64,000 nt of DNA from the NCBI RefSeq assembly GCF_019703515.2, contig NC_059393.1:10248001-10312000 (forward strand), written 5' to 3'. The notes under the pieces are model-generated. The model was not told the DNA's origin and did not search any database. It worked only from the letters and a program-made list of their open reading frames with translations. The translations under genes were made by a program, and so were the position numbers. This DNA comes from Myxocyprinus asiaticus (Eukaryota > Chordata > Actinopteri > Cypriniformes > Catostomidae). Shown in pieces: positions 47,144 to 59,800 of the stretch. Numbering within the stretch: the first letter of the stretch is position 1; each line of letters starts with the position of its first letter.

Positions 47144-47775
47144 GGAGCCCCTTAGAGGACATGGTGGGAATTGTTTTTCTGAAATAGTTTTGCATTAAAT
47201 TAACCATGGCTTTACTACTAGAAAACTAAAACTATGGTAATAAAAATCATAATTTTGTTGTTAAATTCCATAGTTTATCTATGGTTGTAAAACCATGGTT
47301 TTACTATAGTAATTATCATGACAGTTCCATGATAACTGACCTTTTTTTTTTTTTTTTTTTGTAGAAACCATGGTTTTACTATAGTAATATTGTAGACTGC
47401 AGTAACTATAGTTTTTGGCTTAAATGTTGTAGTAACCATGACTGTAGCAGGCTTACCATGTTTTTTTTTTTTGGGCAGAACCATGGTTTTTATATAGTGT
47501 ACTGTATACATATAGTAACCTTTACTCTAGATTAACTATAGTTAAACTATGGTATTTGTAGTAAAATCATAATAACCACAAAATGTAGATTTTTATTACC
47601 ATTGTTTTCATTTTCCAGTATTATTACTATGGTTTTATTACAAATATCATGGTTAAAATATAGTAATTGTAGTAAAACCATGGTAATGTATTGCGACGGA
47701 ATGCAAAACTTATTGCAAGGGAACACAAAACTATTTCAGAAAAATAAATTAGCGCCCTGTCCTCTAAGGTGCTCC
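47144..47775. repeat. Inverted-repeat element rich in CCATGGTT words
   Basis: Left end GGAGCCCCTTAGAGGACA and right end TGTCCTCTAAGGTGCTCC pair as inverse copies; the pairing resumes inward at TTTTTCTGAAATAGTTTTG / CAAAACTATTTCAGAAAAA. The interior repeats AACCATGGTTTTACTA and its inverse at least four times. This is a non-autonomous element with internal palindromes. Confidence 0.75.
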
Positions 47776-48769
47776 TTAGAAATTAATTATCGAATTATCA
47801 TTTTAATATATAATTTCCATTTTAATTATAAAATGTAGTAAGGAGATTGACTTTTCATCAGCTGTTCACTCTTGGCCTGGTCTAAGAGGGGGCTAGGTGG
47901 GGCATTTCCCCCCTAGATTTTTGCTTGTGCACCCCCGAAACATCTGATGCTCCCCTGGACCCCCCTTCCCCAATTGTCACATCCTACCGCCCCTGCGTTC
48001 AAGAAAAGAGAAGGAAATTCTATCTGATTTTCTCTCACTGCTTCTTAGCTTTTGTGCAAAAGGCATGGAAAACTCATGATGTAGCAGTTGCTCACATGGG
48101 TTATTATTTCATAAGTCTGATTATTAATAATTGAGTAAACAACTAATGTTAGATTTAAAGCTGTCTATACTTTGACCTCATGGTATTATCTAAGGAACTT
48201 GTTATAATATCAGTCTGAAAGCAATATCAGTTCTCATGCAGCTACCCATGTTGGACGCATAGAAACAAAGACTAATTCAGGAGTTAAAAAAGATCATGTT
48301 TCTCAAACCGTTTCAGAAAGCCAAAGTCAAAATATCATTAAAATAAATTCTTAATTAACTGCCATTTTGTCCCAGTAGTTGCATTTGAAGGACTGTTGTA
48401 CAACATTGGCATTAGGTATACAGTATTGTGCAACAGTTGCATGGGAGGTTTTCCACCTTTTTCTTTCTGCATTTGTCATTTTATTCAGTACTGTGGCTTT
48501 AGTGAGTGGAAAGTGTAATTGCAAACGACTATAATGCAGATTAGTGAGATTAACAGCATGCTTTGACCCACAGACAGGTTCAGCACTGTTAGTAGTAAAG
48601 CCTGTCTGGTTATCACGTGGGGTGTCAAGCCCCTCTGCGCAGTCCATAGTTGGCGATATATTTTAATTTGGGAAATGCGAATCAATAATGTGCAAAGGTG
48701 CAAGTAACAAGAAAGTGTTTAGATTGTACTCAATCTGGTCGTTTGTGTCCACTGGGTGAAAGGTGACCC
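47776..48769. other. Intergenic upstream of mcrip2
   Basis: No gene recognised. A C-rich patch lies at 47,885-47,995. Minus-strand frames at 48,351-48,703 overlap one another and show no domain. Confidence 0.4.
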
Positions 48770-49173
48770 CCGATTTACGTCGAGGGGGGCGTGGCGTGAC
48801 TTCACGGCGGAATTTGATTGGCGTTCCAGCGTGCGCACTGGACGTCTGAATTTACTGTACGATCCATACTTAACCAGAACTCGAGAGACATTGCACCCAT
48901 CTCGGCTTTAGGTTAAACCTGACGCCGGTTGTAAGTAAACATACGGAGCTTAAATCCAGCATATGCTTAGGGCGGGAGAGCGACTAAACGTCAGATTTGC
49001 ACTCGGGATCGACGCCGAGGCAGACCGATTATTTCCACGGTGGCTGCGTCAAGAGAGCTCCGTCTTGAAGGGTTATCGCGTGACGTTTTGTGGCGTGCAT
49101 ATAACCGTGACAGATCCGTAGAGCTCGCGTGGATCAATCGTGCCGCAGGGGTTCACCAGAAACCGTCTCTCAC
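48770..49173 (+). promoter_or_regulatory. CpG-rich presumed promoter and 5' UTR of mcrip2
   Basis: CpG density rises sharply here (GATTTACGTCGAGGGGGGCG, CACGGCGGAATTTGATTGGCG), unlike the surrounding AT-rich DNA. ATTGGCG is an inverted-CCAAT-like word and CATATAACCG at about 49,097 is a weak TATA-like site about 75 bases before the start codon. The exact transcription start is unknown. Confidence 0.5.
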
Positions 49174-52100
49174 ATGATGTACACAATAACCAGAGGTCCC
49201 AGCAAACTTGTTACACAACGGAGGACAGGTACAATGTAGTCATATGATAACTGCATGGTCACCATTTACAGTGTCTGATGTGTGCTTAAGAATAACTCAA
49301 TATGCATAATGAATGACCTCTTGAATCTCGAGTTGAATGCTTAGAAGAGAGACTTTTATGCTTGATATTAACGGTTATTATTCCCTGCAGGCCCCACGCA
49401 ACAGATTGAGAGTAAAACGAACGATTTGAAACAGAAGCAAAGCCACTGGCTCGCATCGGAGTGAGTAAACTTCATATGTGATTATTGAACACGCGCTGCT
49501 CTAATATAATCCCTTCACGTGCGCGTTGACTGTTGTCGCGAGGGCATATATGCTGTACCTTTTAAAAGAGTTTCACTAACTTTAAAGTATCAGCACCGAG
49601 CAAGTTGGCAAAGTCTTGTTTTTACACCTTGTTCTTGCGTCGTGTGTGACCTTGCAACTGTAGTGCGTGCGTGCGCGTGCATGGAGTGTCGGCGTGTTTG
49701 AAGTGCGCGTGAGTTGTGTTGTGAAACGCTCATTCGTGTTCACTTAAGCAGAAGGTCAATAACTAACCTTTTTGGTGTTATCTATGAACACATGTTTGAC
49801 ACACCTCCTTGTATTCCCACAAGGACGTTATGGAGCGGCCGCGCGCTCTTTATGAGTCAGAGTCGCGCTAGATTTTACGACAGACACGTCCGCGTTTGTG
49901 TCTGTCAGTTTTATGTTGAATATGTCAATAGCGATCAGTTTTATGCGTTATGTTGATATAGACAACAACCGGGTTTCATAACGTGCCTCTGTCACTATAG
50001 AAACGATGGTTATATAGGGAAGTGTTGTGCCCAAAACGCATGCGCGAATGAGAAATGAAGCAATACAAGAAAGCAATTTCACATAGATTTTTGTATTATT
50101 TTATTAATCTTTCTATAGTCATGAAATTTTCCATTTTAATTGATGTTCTATATTTATACTTTTTCCTTTTAATTTATGCCAATCAATTTTTACATGGAGT
50201 TTTATTTTTTCCCCCTTTCATTTTAATGCTCTTAATTAGGTTTTAAAATGACTTTTATATGTTTTTATTTTTAGATATAAAATAATGCAACACTTTACAA
50301 TAAGGTTCCATTTGTTAACATTAGTTAACATGAACTAACAAGGAACAATAATTTTACAGCATTTATTAATCTCAGTTAATGTTAATTTCAACATGTACTA
50401 TCACATTTTTAAAATCAAAAGTTGTATTTAACATTAGTTACTGCACTATGAACTAACAATGAGCAATTGCATTTTTATTACCTAACATTAACAAAGATTA
50501 ATAAATGCTGTAATAGTATTTTGTTTATTGTTTGTGCATGATACCTAAAATATTAACTAATGTTAACAAGTGGAACCTTATTGTAAAATGTTACCCAAAA
50601 AAAATAGTTGCTTATTACGATATAAGCTTTATGCAAACTTGTCTTGCTTTGCACAGTTTGCGAACCGATTCGAGGCGAACTGATTCAAAACAACGATTCG
50701 ATCACAAATTGATCACTTTGGCATGCAAACAGGTTTGACTCTACACAAGCTGTTTTGAGCAGAATATACACTGGCAGCCAAAAGTCTGGAATAATGTTCA
50801 GATTTTGCTCTTATGGAAAGAAATTGGTACTTTAATTCACCAAAGTGGCATTCAACTGATCACAATGTATAGTCAGGACATTACTGATGTAAAAAAAACA
50901 GCACCATCACTATTTGAAAAAAGTCATTTTTAATCAAATCTAGACAGACCCCATTTCCAGCAGCCATCACTCCAACACCTTCTCCTTGAGTAATCATGCT
51001 AAATTGATCATTTGGTACTAGAAAATCACTTGCCATTATATCAAACACAGTTGAAAGCTATTTGGTTCGTTAAATGAAGCTTAACATTGTTTTTGTTTTT
51101 GAGTTGCAACAGTATGCAATAGACTGGCATGTCTTAAGGTCAATATTAGGTCAAAAATGGCAAAAAAGAAACCGCTTTCTCTAGAAACTCATCAGTCAAT
51201 CATTGTTTTGAGGAATGAAGGCTATACAAAGCTTGAAATTGCCAAAAACTGAAGATTTCATACAAAGGTGTACACTACAGTCTTCAAAGACAAAGGACAA
51301 CTGGATCTAACAAGGATAGAAAGAGATGTGGAAGGCCAGATGTACAACTAAACAAGAGGATAAGTACATCAGAGTCTCTAGTTTGAGAAATAGACGCCTC
51401 ACATGTCCTCAGCTGACAGCTTCATTGAATTCTACCTGCTCAACACCAGTTTCATGTACAACAGTAAAGAGAAGACTCAGGGGTGCAGGCCTTATGGGAA
51501 GAATTGTAAAGAAAAAGCCACTTTTGAAACAGAAAAACAAAAAGAAAAGGTCAGAGTGGGCAAAGAAACACAGACATTGGACAACAGATAATTGGAAAAG
51601 AGTGTTATGGATCTTAACCCCATTGAGCTTTTGTGGGATCAGCTAAACTGTAAGGTGTGTGAGAAGTGCCCGACATGACAGCCACATCTATGGCAAGTGC
51701 TACAGGAAGTGTGGGGTGAATGTCACCTGAGTATCTGGACAAACTGACAGCTGGAATGCCAAGGATCTGCAAAGCTGTCATTGCTGCATGTGGAGGATTT
51801 TTTGATGAGAACTCTTTGAAGTAGTTTTTTTTTTTTTATATTGTAATAGTAATTTTTCATGTTATTAATGTCCTGACTATACATTGTGATCAGTTGAATG
51901 CCACTTGGGTGAATAAAAGTACCAATTTCTTTCCATAAGAGCAAAATCTGTACATTATTCCAAATTTTTGGCAGCCAGTGTAACTAGAAAAATTTATATT
52001 TTTCTAGAAATTTCCATGACTTTTCCATTTCCATGTCACTGTCAATATCAAAACAATGTTTTTGAGTATTGTGCCAAAAATGCATGCATAATGGAGAAAT

Positions 52101-54330
52101 TAAGCAATACAAGACAGCAATTGCACCTTGCTTTCTGTATTTAATATTTATATATAGCACTGCTTTATTTTATTCTCAATTGATGTCCTTTATTTATACT
52201 TTTATTTCTTTTTTCATTTGAATACAGTGTTAAATCTATTTTCGTTTTTTTTTTTTATTTTAATGTTCTTAAATGGGTTTTAAAAGTTACTTTTATGTCT
52301 TTATGAAAAAAAAAAAGTTAAATGGTAAGTTTAAATTACCATTGTGCATGATAAAAGCTATATATAAACTTTAAGCCTTGCTTTACACATTTCTTTTAAT
52401 ATCCAAATCATCTTTGTGTAGTTCCCCTGCACCTAAGATTGTGTTTCACCGGCTAAACGGAAAGCGGTACCACAGATCCACCTCTCCCAAAGCTGACAGC
52501 ACGACCGAAGGTTTCACCTCGGCACACGAGGAGAATGTTCGATTTGTTTACGAGGGTGAGTTATTTTCCAGTAGTCATGTATTGGATTGTCCTATTAAAA
52601 GCAGCAGTCAGTAAATCCAAGAGAACTTTCCAGATAACTGCAAACATTCTTACTGACAGGCTGACACATTTTAGTCTTGAATTGGTTATTTAGTAAAGGG
52701 AAAGGAGGCGGCGAGAACCGGCTTGACAATATAAATAATAGTTTAATGATAAACTTAAACACACAAACATAAACACATGCCGGACAGCTGCCCGTAATTC
52801 TCTCTCTCTCTCGAACTGCCGTCTCTGGTTGCCTTTATCCCTTGCTGACCTCATAAGGCTGATTGGGGTCCGAGCATGCGTCATTCCGGCCGATTGGGGT
52901 CCGAGCATGCGTCATTCCGGCCCGGCCCCGCCCTCCTCCATGCTACAGTCAGTGTTACCTTGACCATTAAGATCTTGAGAGAGGCCACAGTTGGGCCGGA
53001 AGTAGTTGCCATGACTCTACTGAACCCTGAGGAGAGAGCCGCTGGATTCAAAGCTCTCCGTTAACTCCTCGAATTGACACATTCTGGTCTTCTTCCATGC
53101 TCATAAATGTTTCATCATGTGTGTTTTGGAACATCAAGTGTGTATTGGAATATCAATTGTGTTCGTGAAAGAATAGTCAAGAATAGGAGATTCAGTGTCA
53201 GACTTCATCTGACCTTGCAGTTGTGGTTTACACTGTTTTGAATGTACTTTGGACCTGGTAAGTTCAGCAGAGTTTGTGTGAAAGAGGCCAGTTCTCATCT
53301 TCACGAGGAAGTCGTTTGTCTCCCGGCCAGGCTCCACCTCCACAGGCTGATGCATCTGCTCCTCAAGGGCAGTTTTCATTTACTTTTTTACAATAACAAG
53401 CTAATGAGCAGATGCATTATGCTGCCCAGAACTGTACTTCAGGTTCAATAGGAAGCACTGAGTTTAAATCTTGAAACCAGTTTGGCGAGATTAAAGGAAA
53501 CAATCAAAATAGTAGAGGGTATCCAACTCTTTTTTTTACATGCCACTACATGAGAAGGGAGTAGAATTACATTTTGGTAATTCTAATTACCCAGCATGCC
53601 TATTATTGTTATTATTTATTAAATTTTTTGATGAAAAACCTTACATTGCAACCGAAAGGACATGATAAAACATGCTTGCAAGCAATAGCAAAAATTCTTT
53701 TGAGTCGGTTCTTTTTAATGAATTAGTCAAAGCCATTTACAAATTGGCCTAAATGATTCTTTAGCAGATTGAAGATTTTGATCCAGGCTAAATCAAAATC
53801 GTTTTAAAATCCAGTGATCACAATTGCCTAAAGTTCAAAAAGGGCGGAAACCCTGCTAATAACTTTGGCTTGCGAGCAAGTTTGATTCTAGAAATGTCCA
53901 TGACTTTTCCAATGCCCTTGAAAACAGTTCTAAAATTCTCTATATCCAGGTTTTCATACCTATCAGAACTCTGTATTTATGCATTATGCAAAATATTTTA
54001 CAGTTTTTTGTTTGGATTGCAGCCTGGCAGGAGGTGGAACAGAAGCTCGGAGAGGGATCCCCGCTGGGAAACGGGAAAGGACCAGTGCAGTATGCGGAGA
54101 GAAGTCCTAATCCCAGCATGAAGAGTTAGTCTTTGAATTCTGTCCTATTTACTTGAAATAGTTATAATTTGACAGATCTGAATATATTTGAAAATGTTTA
54201 AATGCAGCGTGGATTAGATTTGAGACATAACTCACCAAACCTCTCTTCCCCTTTGACAGATTTTGTGCCAATTGACCTTGAGGAGTGGTGGGCCCAGCGA
54301 TTCCTGGCCAATATTGCCAACCTGTCATGA
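49174..54330 (+). CDS. mcrip2: MAPK-regulated corepressor-interacting protein 2, five exons, 143 residues
   Basis: Coding exons are 49,174-49,228, 49,391-49,460, 52,422-52,555, 54,023-54,124 and 54,260-54,330, with GT-AG sites and phases closing to 143 residues (human MCRIP2, formerly FAM195A, has 160). It begins MMYTITRGPSKLVTQRR, matching the family N-terminus; a second in-frame ATG at 49,177 would give the same protein minus one Met. Conserved blocks are PKIVFHRLNGKRYH, the hallmark HEENVRFVYEAWQEVEQKL, GPVQYAERSPNPSMKNFVP, and the C-terminus IDLEEWWAQRFLANI. MCRIP1 binds the CtBP corepressor under ERK control, and MCRIP1 and MCRIP2 associate with DDX6 and stress granules; for this protein that is inference from family. 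No enzymatic domain is present. The exon 2 region is shorter than in human. Intron 2 carries a Tc1-like element. The CpG-rich start suggests broad expression. Confidence 0.95.
50288..50596. repeat. GGTAACAC family non-autonomous element, mcrip2 intron 2
   Basis: Left end ACACTTTACAATAAGGTTCC and right end GGAACCTTATTGTAAAATGT are inverse copies, with TTAACATTAGTTAA near both ends. Same family as 22,289-22,612. No coding capacity. Confidence 0.75.
50767..51982 (+). mobile_element. Internally deleted Tc1-like element, mcrip2 intron 2
   Basis: Ends read TACACTGGCAGCCAAAAGTC and, inverted, TACACTGGCTGCCAAAAATT. Inverted ends continue for over 120 bases (GCATTCAACTGATCACAATG left, CATTGTGATCAGTTGAATGC right). 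The plus strand holds N-terminal transposase text (RKKPLLKQKNKKKRSEWAK at about 51,500, then TDNWKRVLW) that jumps directly to DLNPIELLWDQ at about 51,614-51,645. The catalytic middle is therefore deleted. Total length is 1,216 bases. Confidence 0.88.
51326..51646 (+). pseudogene. Tc1-like transposase remnant with central deletion
   Basis: A 106-residue frame contains RRLRGAGLMGRIVKKKPLL and KHRHWTTDNWKRVLW, the transposase region just before the first catalytic Asp. The following bases switch frame into the C-terminal NPIELLW motif, so most of the DDE domain is missing. It cannot be active. Confidence 0.75.
52690..52945. repeat. GC-rich repeat with a 31-base tandem duplication, mcrip2 intron 3
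   Basis: The unit GATTGGGGTCCGAGCATGCG followed by TCATTCCGG occurs twice in tandem (about 52,860-52,922), nearly identical. The left part contains TAAACTTAAACACACAAACA and CTCTCTCTCTCTC. Composition is unlike the AT-rich surroundings. Family unknown to me. Confidence 0.6.
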
Positions 54331-54907
54331 TGGTTGCATGATGGGGCATGAGGAGATGTGGCAGAATGGTCCAGGCTGAGGGTGCCGGGCAAGTGCAGTC
54401 TGACTCCGATGAGCTCAGGTGTTATTGGGAGAGTTTTAGGAGCCATACTCTAGTTGCACTATGTTTTCTGCCCCTCCTTTGGAACTCTGTCTGCCCAGCT
54501 GGACCGTGACTCTCTCACTCTCTCATGCACACGGAAGATGATCAAAGATTTTTCTTCTGCTTTTCTGCCTTCATTAGAGCCTCTATGCTGTGCGCTGAGA
54601 TGTCTGTTTTTCTTGGCAGATCTTTGCATAAAAAGTGGTTATAAAACAAAAACAAAAAAATCCAGTAAATTTTTTCAAGACGTCTCTGTTCTGTTATTTT
54701 TCACATCACAACCTAAAAAAAGCAAGTCTTATTTGAGAGGCATGCATGAATAATAATTACTTTTATAAAATAATTACTTTTCAAACAGGTTTCCTGCATT
54801 TGAATGAATTTTGTGTAAAAAAAAGATATACACAAAATTGAATTTAAACAATTATTTGCTATAATCAAATTGTTTTCTATATACTGTACATATACTGTAT
54901 ATATATT
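54331..54907. other. mcrip2 3' UTR and intergenic
   Basis: Follows the mcrip2 stop codon. No canonical AATAAA is obvious before the A-rich run at about 54,645-54,660. Nothing else recognised. Confidence 0.4.
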
Positions 54908-55983
54908 CACTCTCCGATCACTTTATTAAGTACATCTGTACACCTACGTATTCATGCGATTATCTAATCAGCCAATCGTGTTGCAGCAGTCAAATGCATA
55001 ACATCATGCAGATACAGGTCAGGAGCTTCAGTTAATGTTCACATCAACCATCAGAATGGGTACAAAATGTGATCTCAGTGATTTAGACTGTGGCATGATT
55101 GTTGGTGCCAGATGGGTTGGTTTGAGTATTTCTGTAACTGCTGATCTCCTGGGATTTTCACACAACAGTCTCTATAATTTACTCAGAATGATGCCAAAAA
55201 AAACAAACAAACAAAAAAAAAAAAAACAGTACTATTATACCACTACTATAACTTTTAATGCAATTAACATGGAACATCCAGTGACGGAACGGAACGGTTC
55301 TGTGGATGGAAATGCCATATTAATGAGAGAGGTTAACAGAAAATAACCATACGGGTTTGAGCTGACAGAAAGGCTACGGTATCCCGGATAATCCCCCTGT
55401 ACAATTATAGTGAACAGAATAGCATCTCAGAATGCACATGTCGAACCTTGAGACGAATGGGCTACAACAGTAGAAGACCAGGTCGAGTTCCACTTCTGTC
55501 AGCCAAGAACAGAAAGCTGAGGCTGCAGTGGTCACAGGCTCACCAAAACTGGTCAGTTAAAGACTGGAAAAAAATAACCTGATTTGATGAATCTCAGTGT
55601 CTGCTGAGGTACACAGATGGTAGGCCCACTGCAGCCTCAGCTTTCTGTTCTTAGCAGATGCCCACAGAACTGCCGCTCACTTTAAGTTTTTTTGTTTCCG
55701 CACCATTCTGAGTAAACTCTAGAGACTGTTGTGCGTGAAAATCCCATAAGTTTAGCAGTTACAGAAATACTCAAACCAGCCCATGTGGCACCAACAATCA
55801 TGCCACGCTCCAAATCACTGAGATCACATTTCTTCCCCATTCTGATGGTTGATGTGAACATTAACTGAAGCTCCTGACCCGTATCTGAATGATTTTACAC
55901 ACTGCTGCCACACGATTGGCTGATTATATAATCACATGAACAAGTAGGTGCACAGATGTACCTAATAAAGTGGTCGGTGAGTG
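54908..55983. mobile_element. Palindromic Tc1-derived element between mcrip2 and slx4
   Basis: The left end (CACTCTCCGATCACTTTATT) and right end (AATAAAGTGGTCGGTGAGTG) are inverse copies. The plus arm encodes GTKCDLSDLDCGMIVGARWV from 55,059 and the minus arm the same N-terminal piece ending near 55,840. The plus arm is broken by a poly-A run and CAGTACTATTATACCACTAC at about 55,225, then resumes with CCAGTGACGGAACGGAACGG and later N-terminal text to about 55,560. No catalytic domain survives. It is 1,076 bases in the intergenic gap of two convergent genes. Confidence 0.85.
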
Positions 55984-56421
55984 TATATAAGCATTATATT
56001 GTCCACCATGCTCTTTAGCTATCAGCATTGACCATCATAAAAAAAACAATAGAACTATTAAAACATAAAACAGTGGTTTGAAAGCCAACAAATGTATAGA
56101 ACATGTGTATTAAGAAATGTCTTTTAATTACATTATTCAGACATTAAATTAAATACATATAATGGAATATTTTCACTTCAAACATCACATCAAAATTACT
56201 TGACAAAAAACACAAACATGAATGTGTTTGAATTTGAATCCTTTCATAGGAAGGTTGCAGATGCATTTAACATTGTCTTTTAGTACATAACTGAAAAGCT
56301 GAAGAGCATACATTATTGTGCTGTAACAGAATGTATTCTCACAATTATAGATTCACCACATTAACTCAAGGGAACCTGTCAACAATAACCTGCCTCTGAT
56401 TTGTACTTCACTTAGTCCTTG
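55984..56421. other. Presumed slx4 3' UTR
   Basis: Lies downstream of the slx4 stop on the minus strand. AT-rich, with no clear minus-strand AATAAA that I can assign. No other feature seen. Confidence 0.4.
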
Positions 56422-56812
56422 TCACAACACTCCTGCAGGGAGCTTAGCTGTCTTTTTCCTCCCTTTACCAGCTGCACCTCCAGGCCCATTGGTTGCAGCT
56501 TTACCACGTTGTTTCCTGCGTGAAGAGTTACTTTGGCCCTGTTTGGCCGTTGTGAAAGTGATGCACTGAGAGTCCAAGAAGTCCAGCAGTTTAGCGGCAC
56601 CTAGCCTGATGCCTGCTGCTTTCAAGCTGGCCTGCAGCTTGGCCAGGGAAAGAGGCTGGTACTGCAGCACTCGTCCGTACAGTTTTGGGTCAGACAGAAT
56701 GAACTGACGAACTGCAAGGAGTTTGTCTTTCTCACGTACAACAGCTTGAGATGCTGTTATGCCCTCACTGTCAGAGTATTCGTCTTCGGATACACATAGC
56801 TCCGGGTTTGAC
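56422..56812 (-). CDS. slx4: slx4 terminal exon: SLX1-binding C-terminal domain
   Basis: Encodes SEDEYSDSEG, then EKDKLLAVRQFILSDPKLYG, RVLQYQPLSLAKLQASL and AKLLDFLDSQCITFT, the conserved C-terminal helical domain that holds the SLX1 nuclease. A basic tail (SSRRKQRGKAATN, GKGRKKTAK) follows, then the stop at 56,422-56,424. The exon is bounded by CTTTCCAG on the 5' side. The open frame continues leftwards into the neighbouring intron and SINE but is not exonic there. Confidence 0.94.
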
Positions 56813-59800
56813 CTGGAAAGCAAAACAGGGTTGATACACTCCAACACACATGCAATGGGAGTCATATGTGCATGTCCCAAGCAACAGCATTCAGAAATGA
56901 AATAGTTTTTTTTTTCTCCCCAGTTTGGAATGCCCAATTCCCAATGCGTTCCAAGTCCTCGTGGTTGCGTAGTGACTCTTCTCAATCCGGGTGGCGGAGG
57001 ACGAATCTCAGTTGCCTCCGCGTCTGAGACTGTCAAATCCGTGCATCTCATCACGTGGCTTGTTGAGCTATTTACCATGGAGACGTAGCATGTGTGGAGG
57101 CTTCACACTATTCTCCGCGGCATCCACGCACAACTCACCACATTAGAATCACACATTATAGCGACCACGAGGAGGTTACCCCCATGTGACTACCCTCCCT
57201 AGCAACCAATTTGGTTGCTTAAGAGACCTGACTGGAGTCACTCAGCACACCCTGGATTTGAACTTGTGACTCCAGGGGTGGTAGTCAGCATCTTTACTTG
57301 CTGAGCTACCCAGGCCCCCTGCAAGAAATGACATACTTAAAGGCCCAAGGTTATAATCATTAACTAAAATTATTAGACAGACACAAATTAGTGGTGAAAA
57401 AACACTTACCAAAAAAAAAAAAAAGGCTGAAACTATAAACTTGCACTATAATACGAATAAACAATTTGTGGTACTATGGTATAAGGGGTGAAAACTAAAA
57501 CTATAGTGAAACCTAAAAAAAAAGTCATGAACCAAACTAAACTAAACTTATGAAACACTTATGACATTTTCAAACCAGAATGAATGAATGAATGAATGTT
57601 ACATTTATATAGCGCTTCTTTGACACTACACTCAAAGCACTTTACACAGTGAACAGGGGACTCTCCTCAACCACCACCAGTGTACAGCATCCAACTGGAT
57701 GATGCGACGGCAGCCACAGTGCGCCAGTACACTCACCACACACCAGCTATTGGTGGAGAGGAGAGAGTAAAGTGATAGAGCCAATTAATGGATGGGGATT
57801 ATTAGGAAGCCATGATTGATAAGGGCCAATGGGGGGAATTTGGCCAGGACACCGGGATTTTTAATAACCACAGAAAGTCAGGACCTCGGTTTAACGTCTC
57901 ATCCGATGGACAGTGCCTTTTTACAGTATAGTATCCCCATCACTATATGGGGCGTTAGGTCCTACACAGTCCGCAGGGTGAGCACCCCCTGCTGGACTCC
58001 CTTATACCTCTTCCAGCAACAACCTTCGTTTTCCCAGGAGGTCTCCCTTCCAGGTACTGACCAGGCTCAGCCCTGCTTAGCTTCAGTAGGCAACTAGTCT
58101 TGAGCTACGGGCCAGAATGACTCTGGGCCCGGCCATTATGTGCATAAAAGTAACATTTAAAAACCTTTTCTAAATCCTGTAGTATTACTTGCATATACCT
58201 GTCTGACTCTGCAGAGGAAGTGGAGTTTTGAGAGGCTGTTAAAAGCTCCTCTTCCTCATTTGGTTGCAGTTTCACAGGTGAGACAGCAGGGGGCGTGCTG
58301 GGCTGCTTAAAGGAGAGCAGATCAGACTGGGAGTTGGAGGCATGTGAGGGGTGTCGGGGTGGAGAGGTCTCCTCCTCAGACTCCGAGCTCTGCAGCTGGT
58401 GTGTGTACTGATGGATCTCCTTCAGCTTTAAAACCATCTGCTTCTTGGGCAATGGACGCACACCGAATCTGGAATAAAAGACTTCGCTGTTCAACTAGTG
58501 TTCCACTGTTCAGTGATTACAGATTATTATATTGCCCCTTACAATACAGATAATCTAAAATTAGCCAAATATAGACTGATTAATTGGCCTGGTCGACATA
58601 TTGTTCTCTATCAAAAGCCCAACCCATTTATTCCCCCCCAAACATTTCTGAAAATATTAGCTTCTTATGTTATACAAGAAGGGTCTGTACATTGTGTAAT
58701 GGGCTGCTCACCTGTTGAGTCTGTTCTTGAGGTCAGGTGTGTCCATATCAGAGAAGCCTGGCATGGGAGTGATGGGCACCAGAGGTCCTTTATTTTTTTT
58801 TCTGCAAGCCACTGTGCAGAGATTTAATGTTTATTTCAAAAGGATTTATCACAAAGATACCCAGCAAACCATACATGTCATTTTTGAATGCACATTTATA
58901 AATAAAACTTTAATGCCCCATCCACACTAATATGTTTTTGTTTGAAAACCCCATTTTAAGTTTCCTAACATCATAGTTTTCCCAGAGTATGCTGTAATGG
59001 AGAAAAAAATTGTAATACTCCGCTTCGATGGAGGAAAATGCCATTCCAGTGTGGATGAGAGGTGTAAACATAACAAAATCAATGGATTTTCAAACTAAAA
59101 AATGATTCGTGTGAACGTGGCTTAAGTGGTACTTAGCCACATCAACAGCACAAACAAGAGTTCCGGGGAAACATAAATAGAGTACATAATTATTCTGACC
59201 TAATTAACATAAATGGCGATCATTTTATATCGCAGACTCCGTTCAGTACCTGGAGTCTTTAGCTCGGCGACTCTCTTTGCAGCAGGAGGAGCTAATCTCT
59301 GAGAAAGAGGAAGGGGGTCCTCTTCCTCCTCCACCCAATCATCCCACATGCCAGGGTCAGGTAAGCTGTGATTGAATGGAGCAGGACTTTGCTCAGGGGT
59401 TTTGGAATGAGCTCCAGATGCAAGAGGAGATGTGTTGTGTAGACTTGCAGTTTGTCCACTGCTCTTGACACCTGTTAGACTGACTGAACCGTCACTGCTG
59501 TCAAGTCTCAGACTAAACCGAGGCTTTTGGCTTCCTACACCTGCATCCAAACCCCACGAATCATCAAATGCAATAGGAGGCTCATCCATGCCACAAACAC
59601 TAGCTTGGGGAGAGTTCTCTGCAACATCCACAACTTCAACACCTCGGTTTTGATTATCATCTCTAACTTGCATTTGTTCTAGCCCTTCATTCTCCTTTTC
59701 TCTGGACCTTTCAGGATGACCGTAGCTTGGAGAGTAAGGTGTTAGTCTGGAGCATCTATACTGAAGAGAACTAGTACTCTGCTTCTTCTCAGGTGTTTTA

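Noticed and set aside
56813..57078. N-terminal extension of the slx4 terminal exon frame
   Set aside because: The frame runs through intron and SINE sequence; the acceptor at 56,812 and the phase of the previous exon define the true exon start.
58020..58111. 5S rRNA gene on the minus strand
   Set aside because: Only part of 5S is present, it is diverged, and it is fused to a longer SINE body with a GAAT tail and target-site duplication.
59432..59653. Plus-strand open frames across the large slx4 exon
   Set aside because: They are antisense shadows of a long minus-strand coding exon with family-specific motifs.
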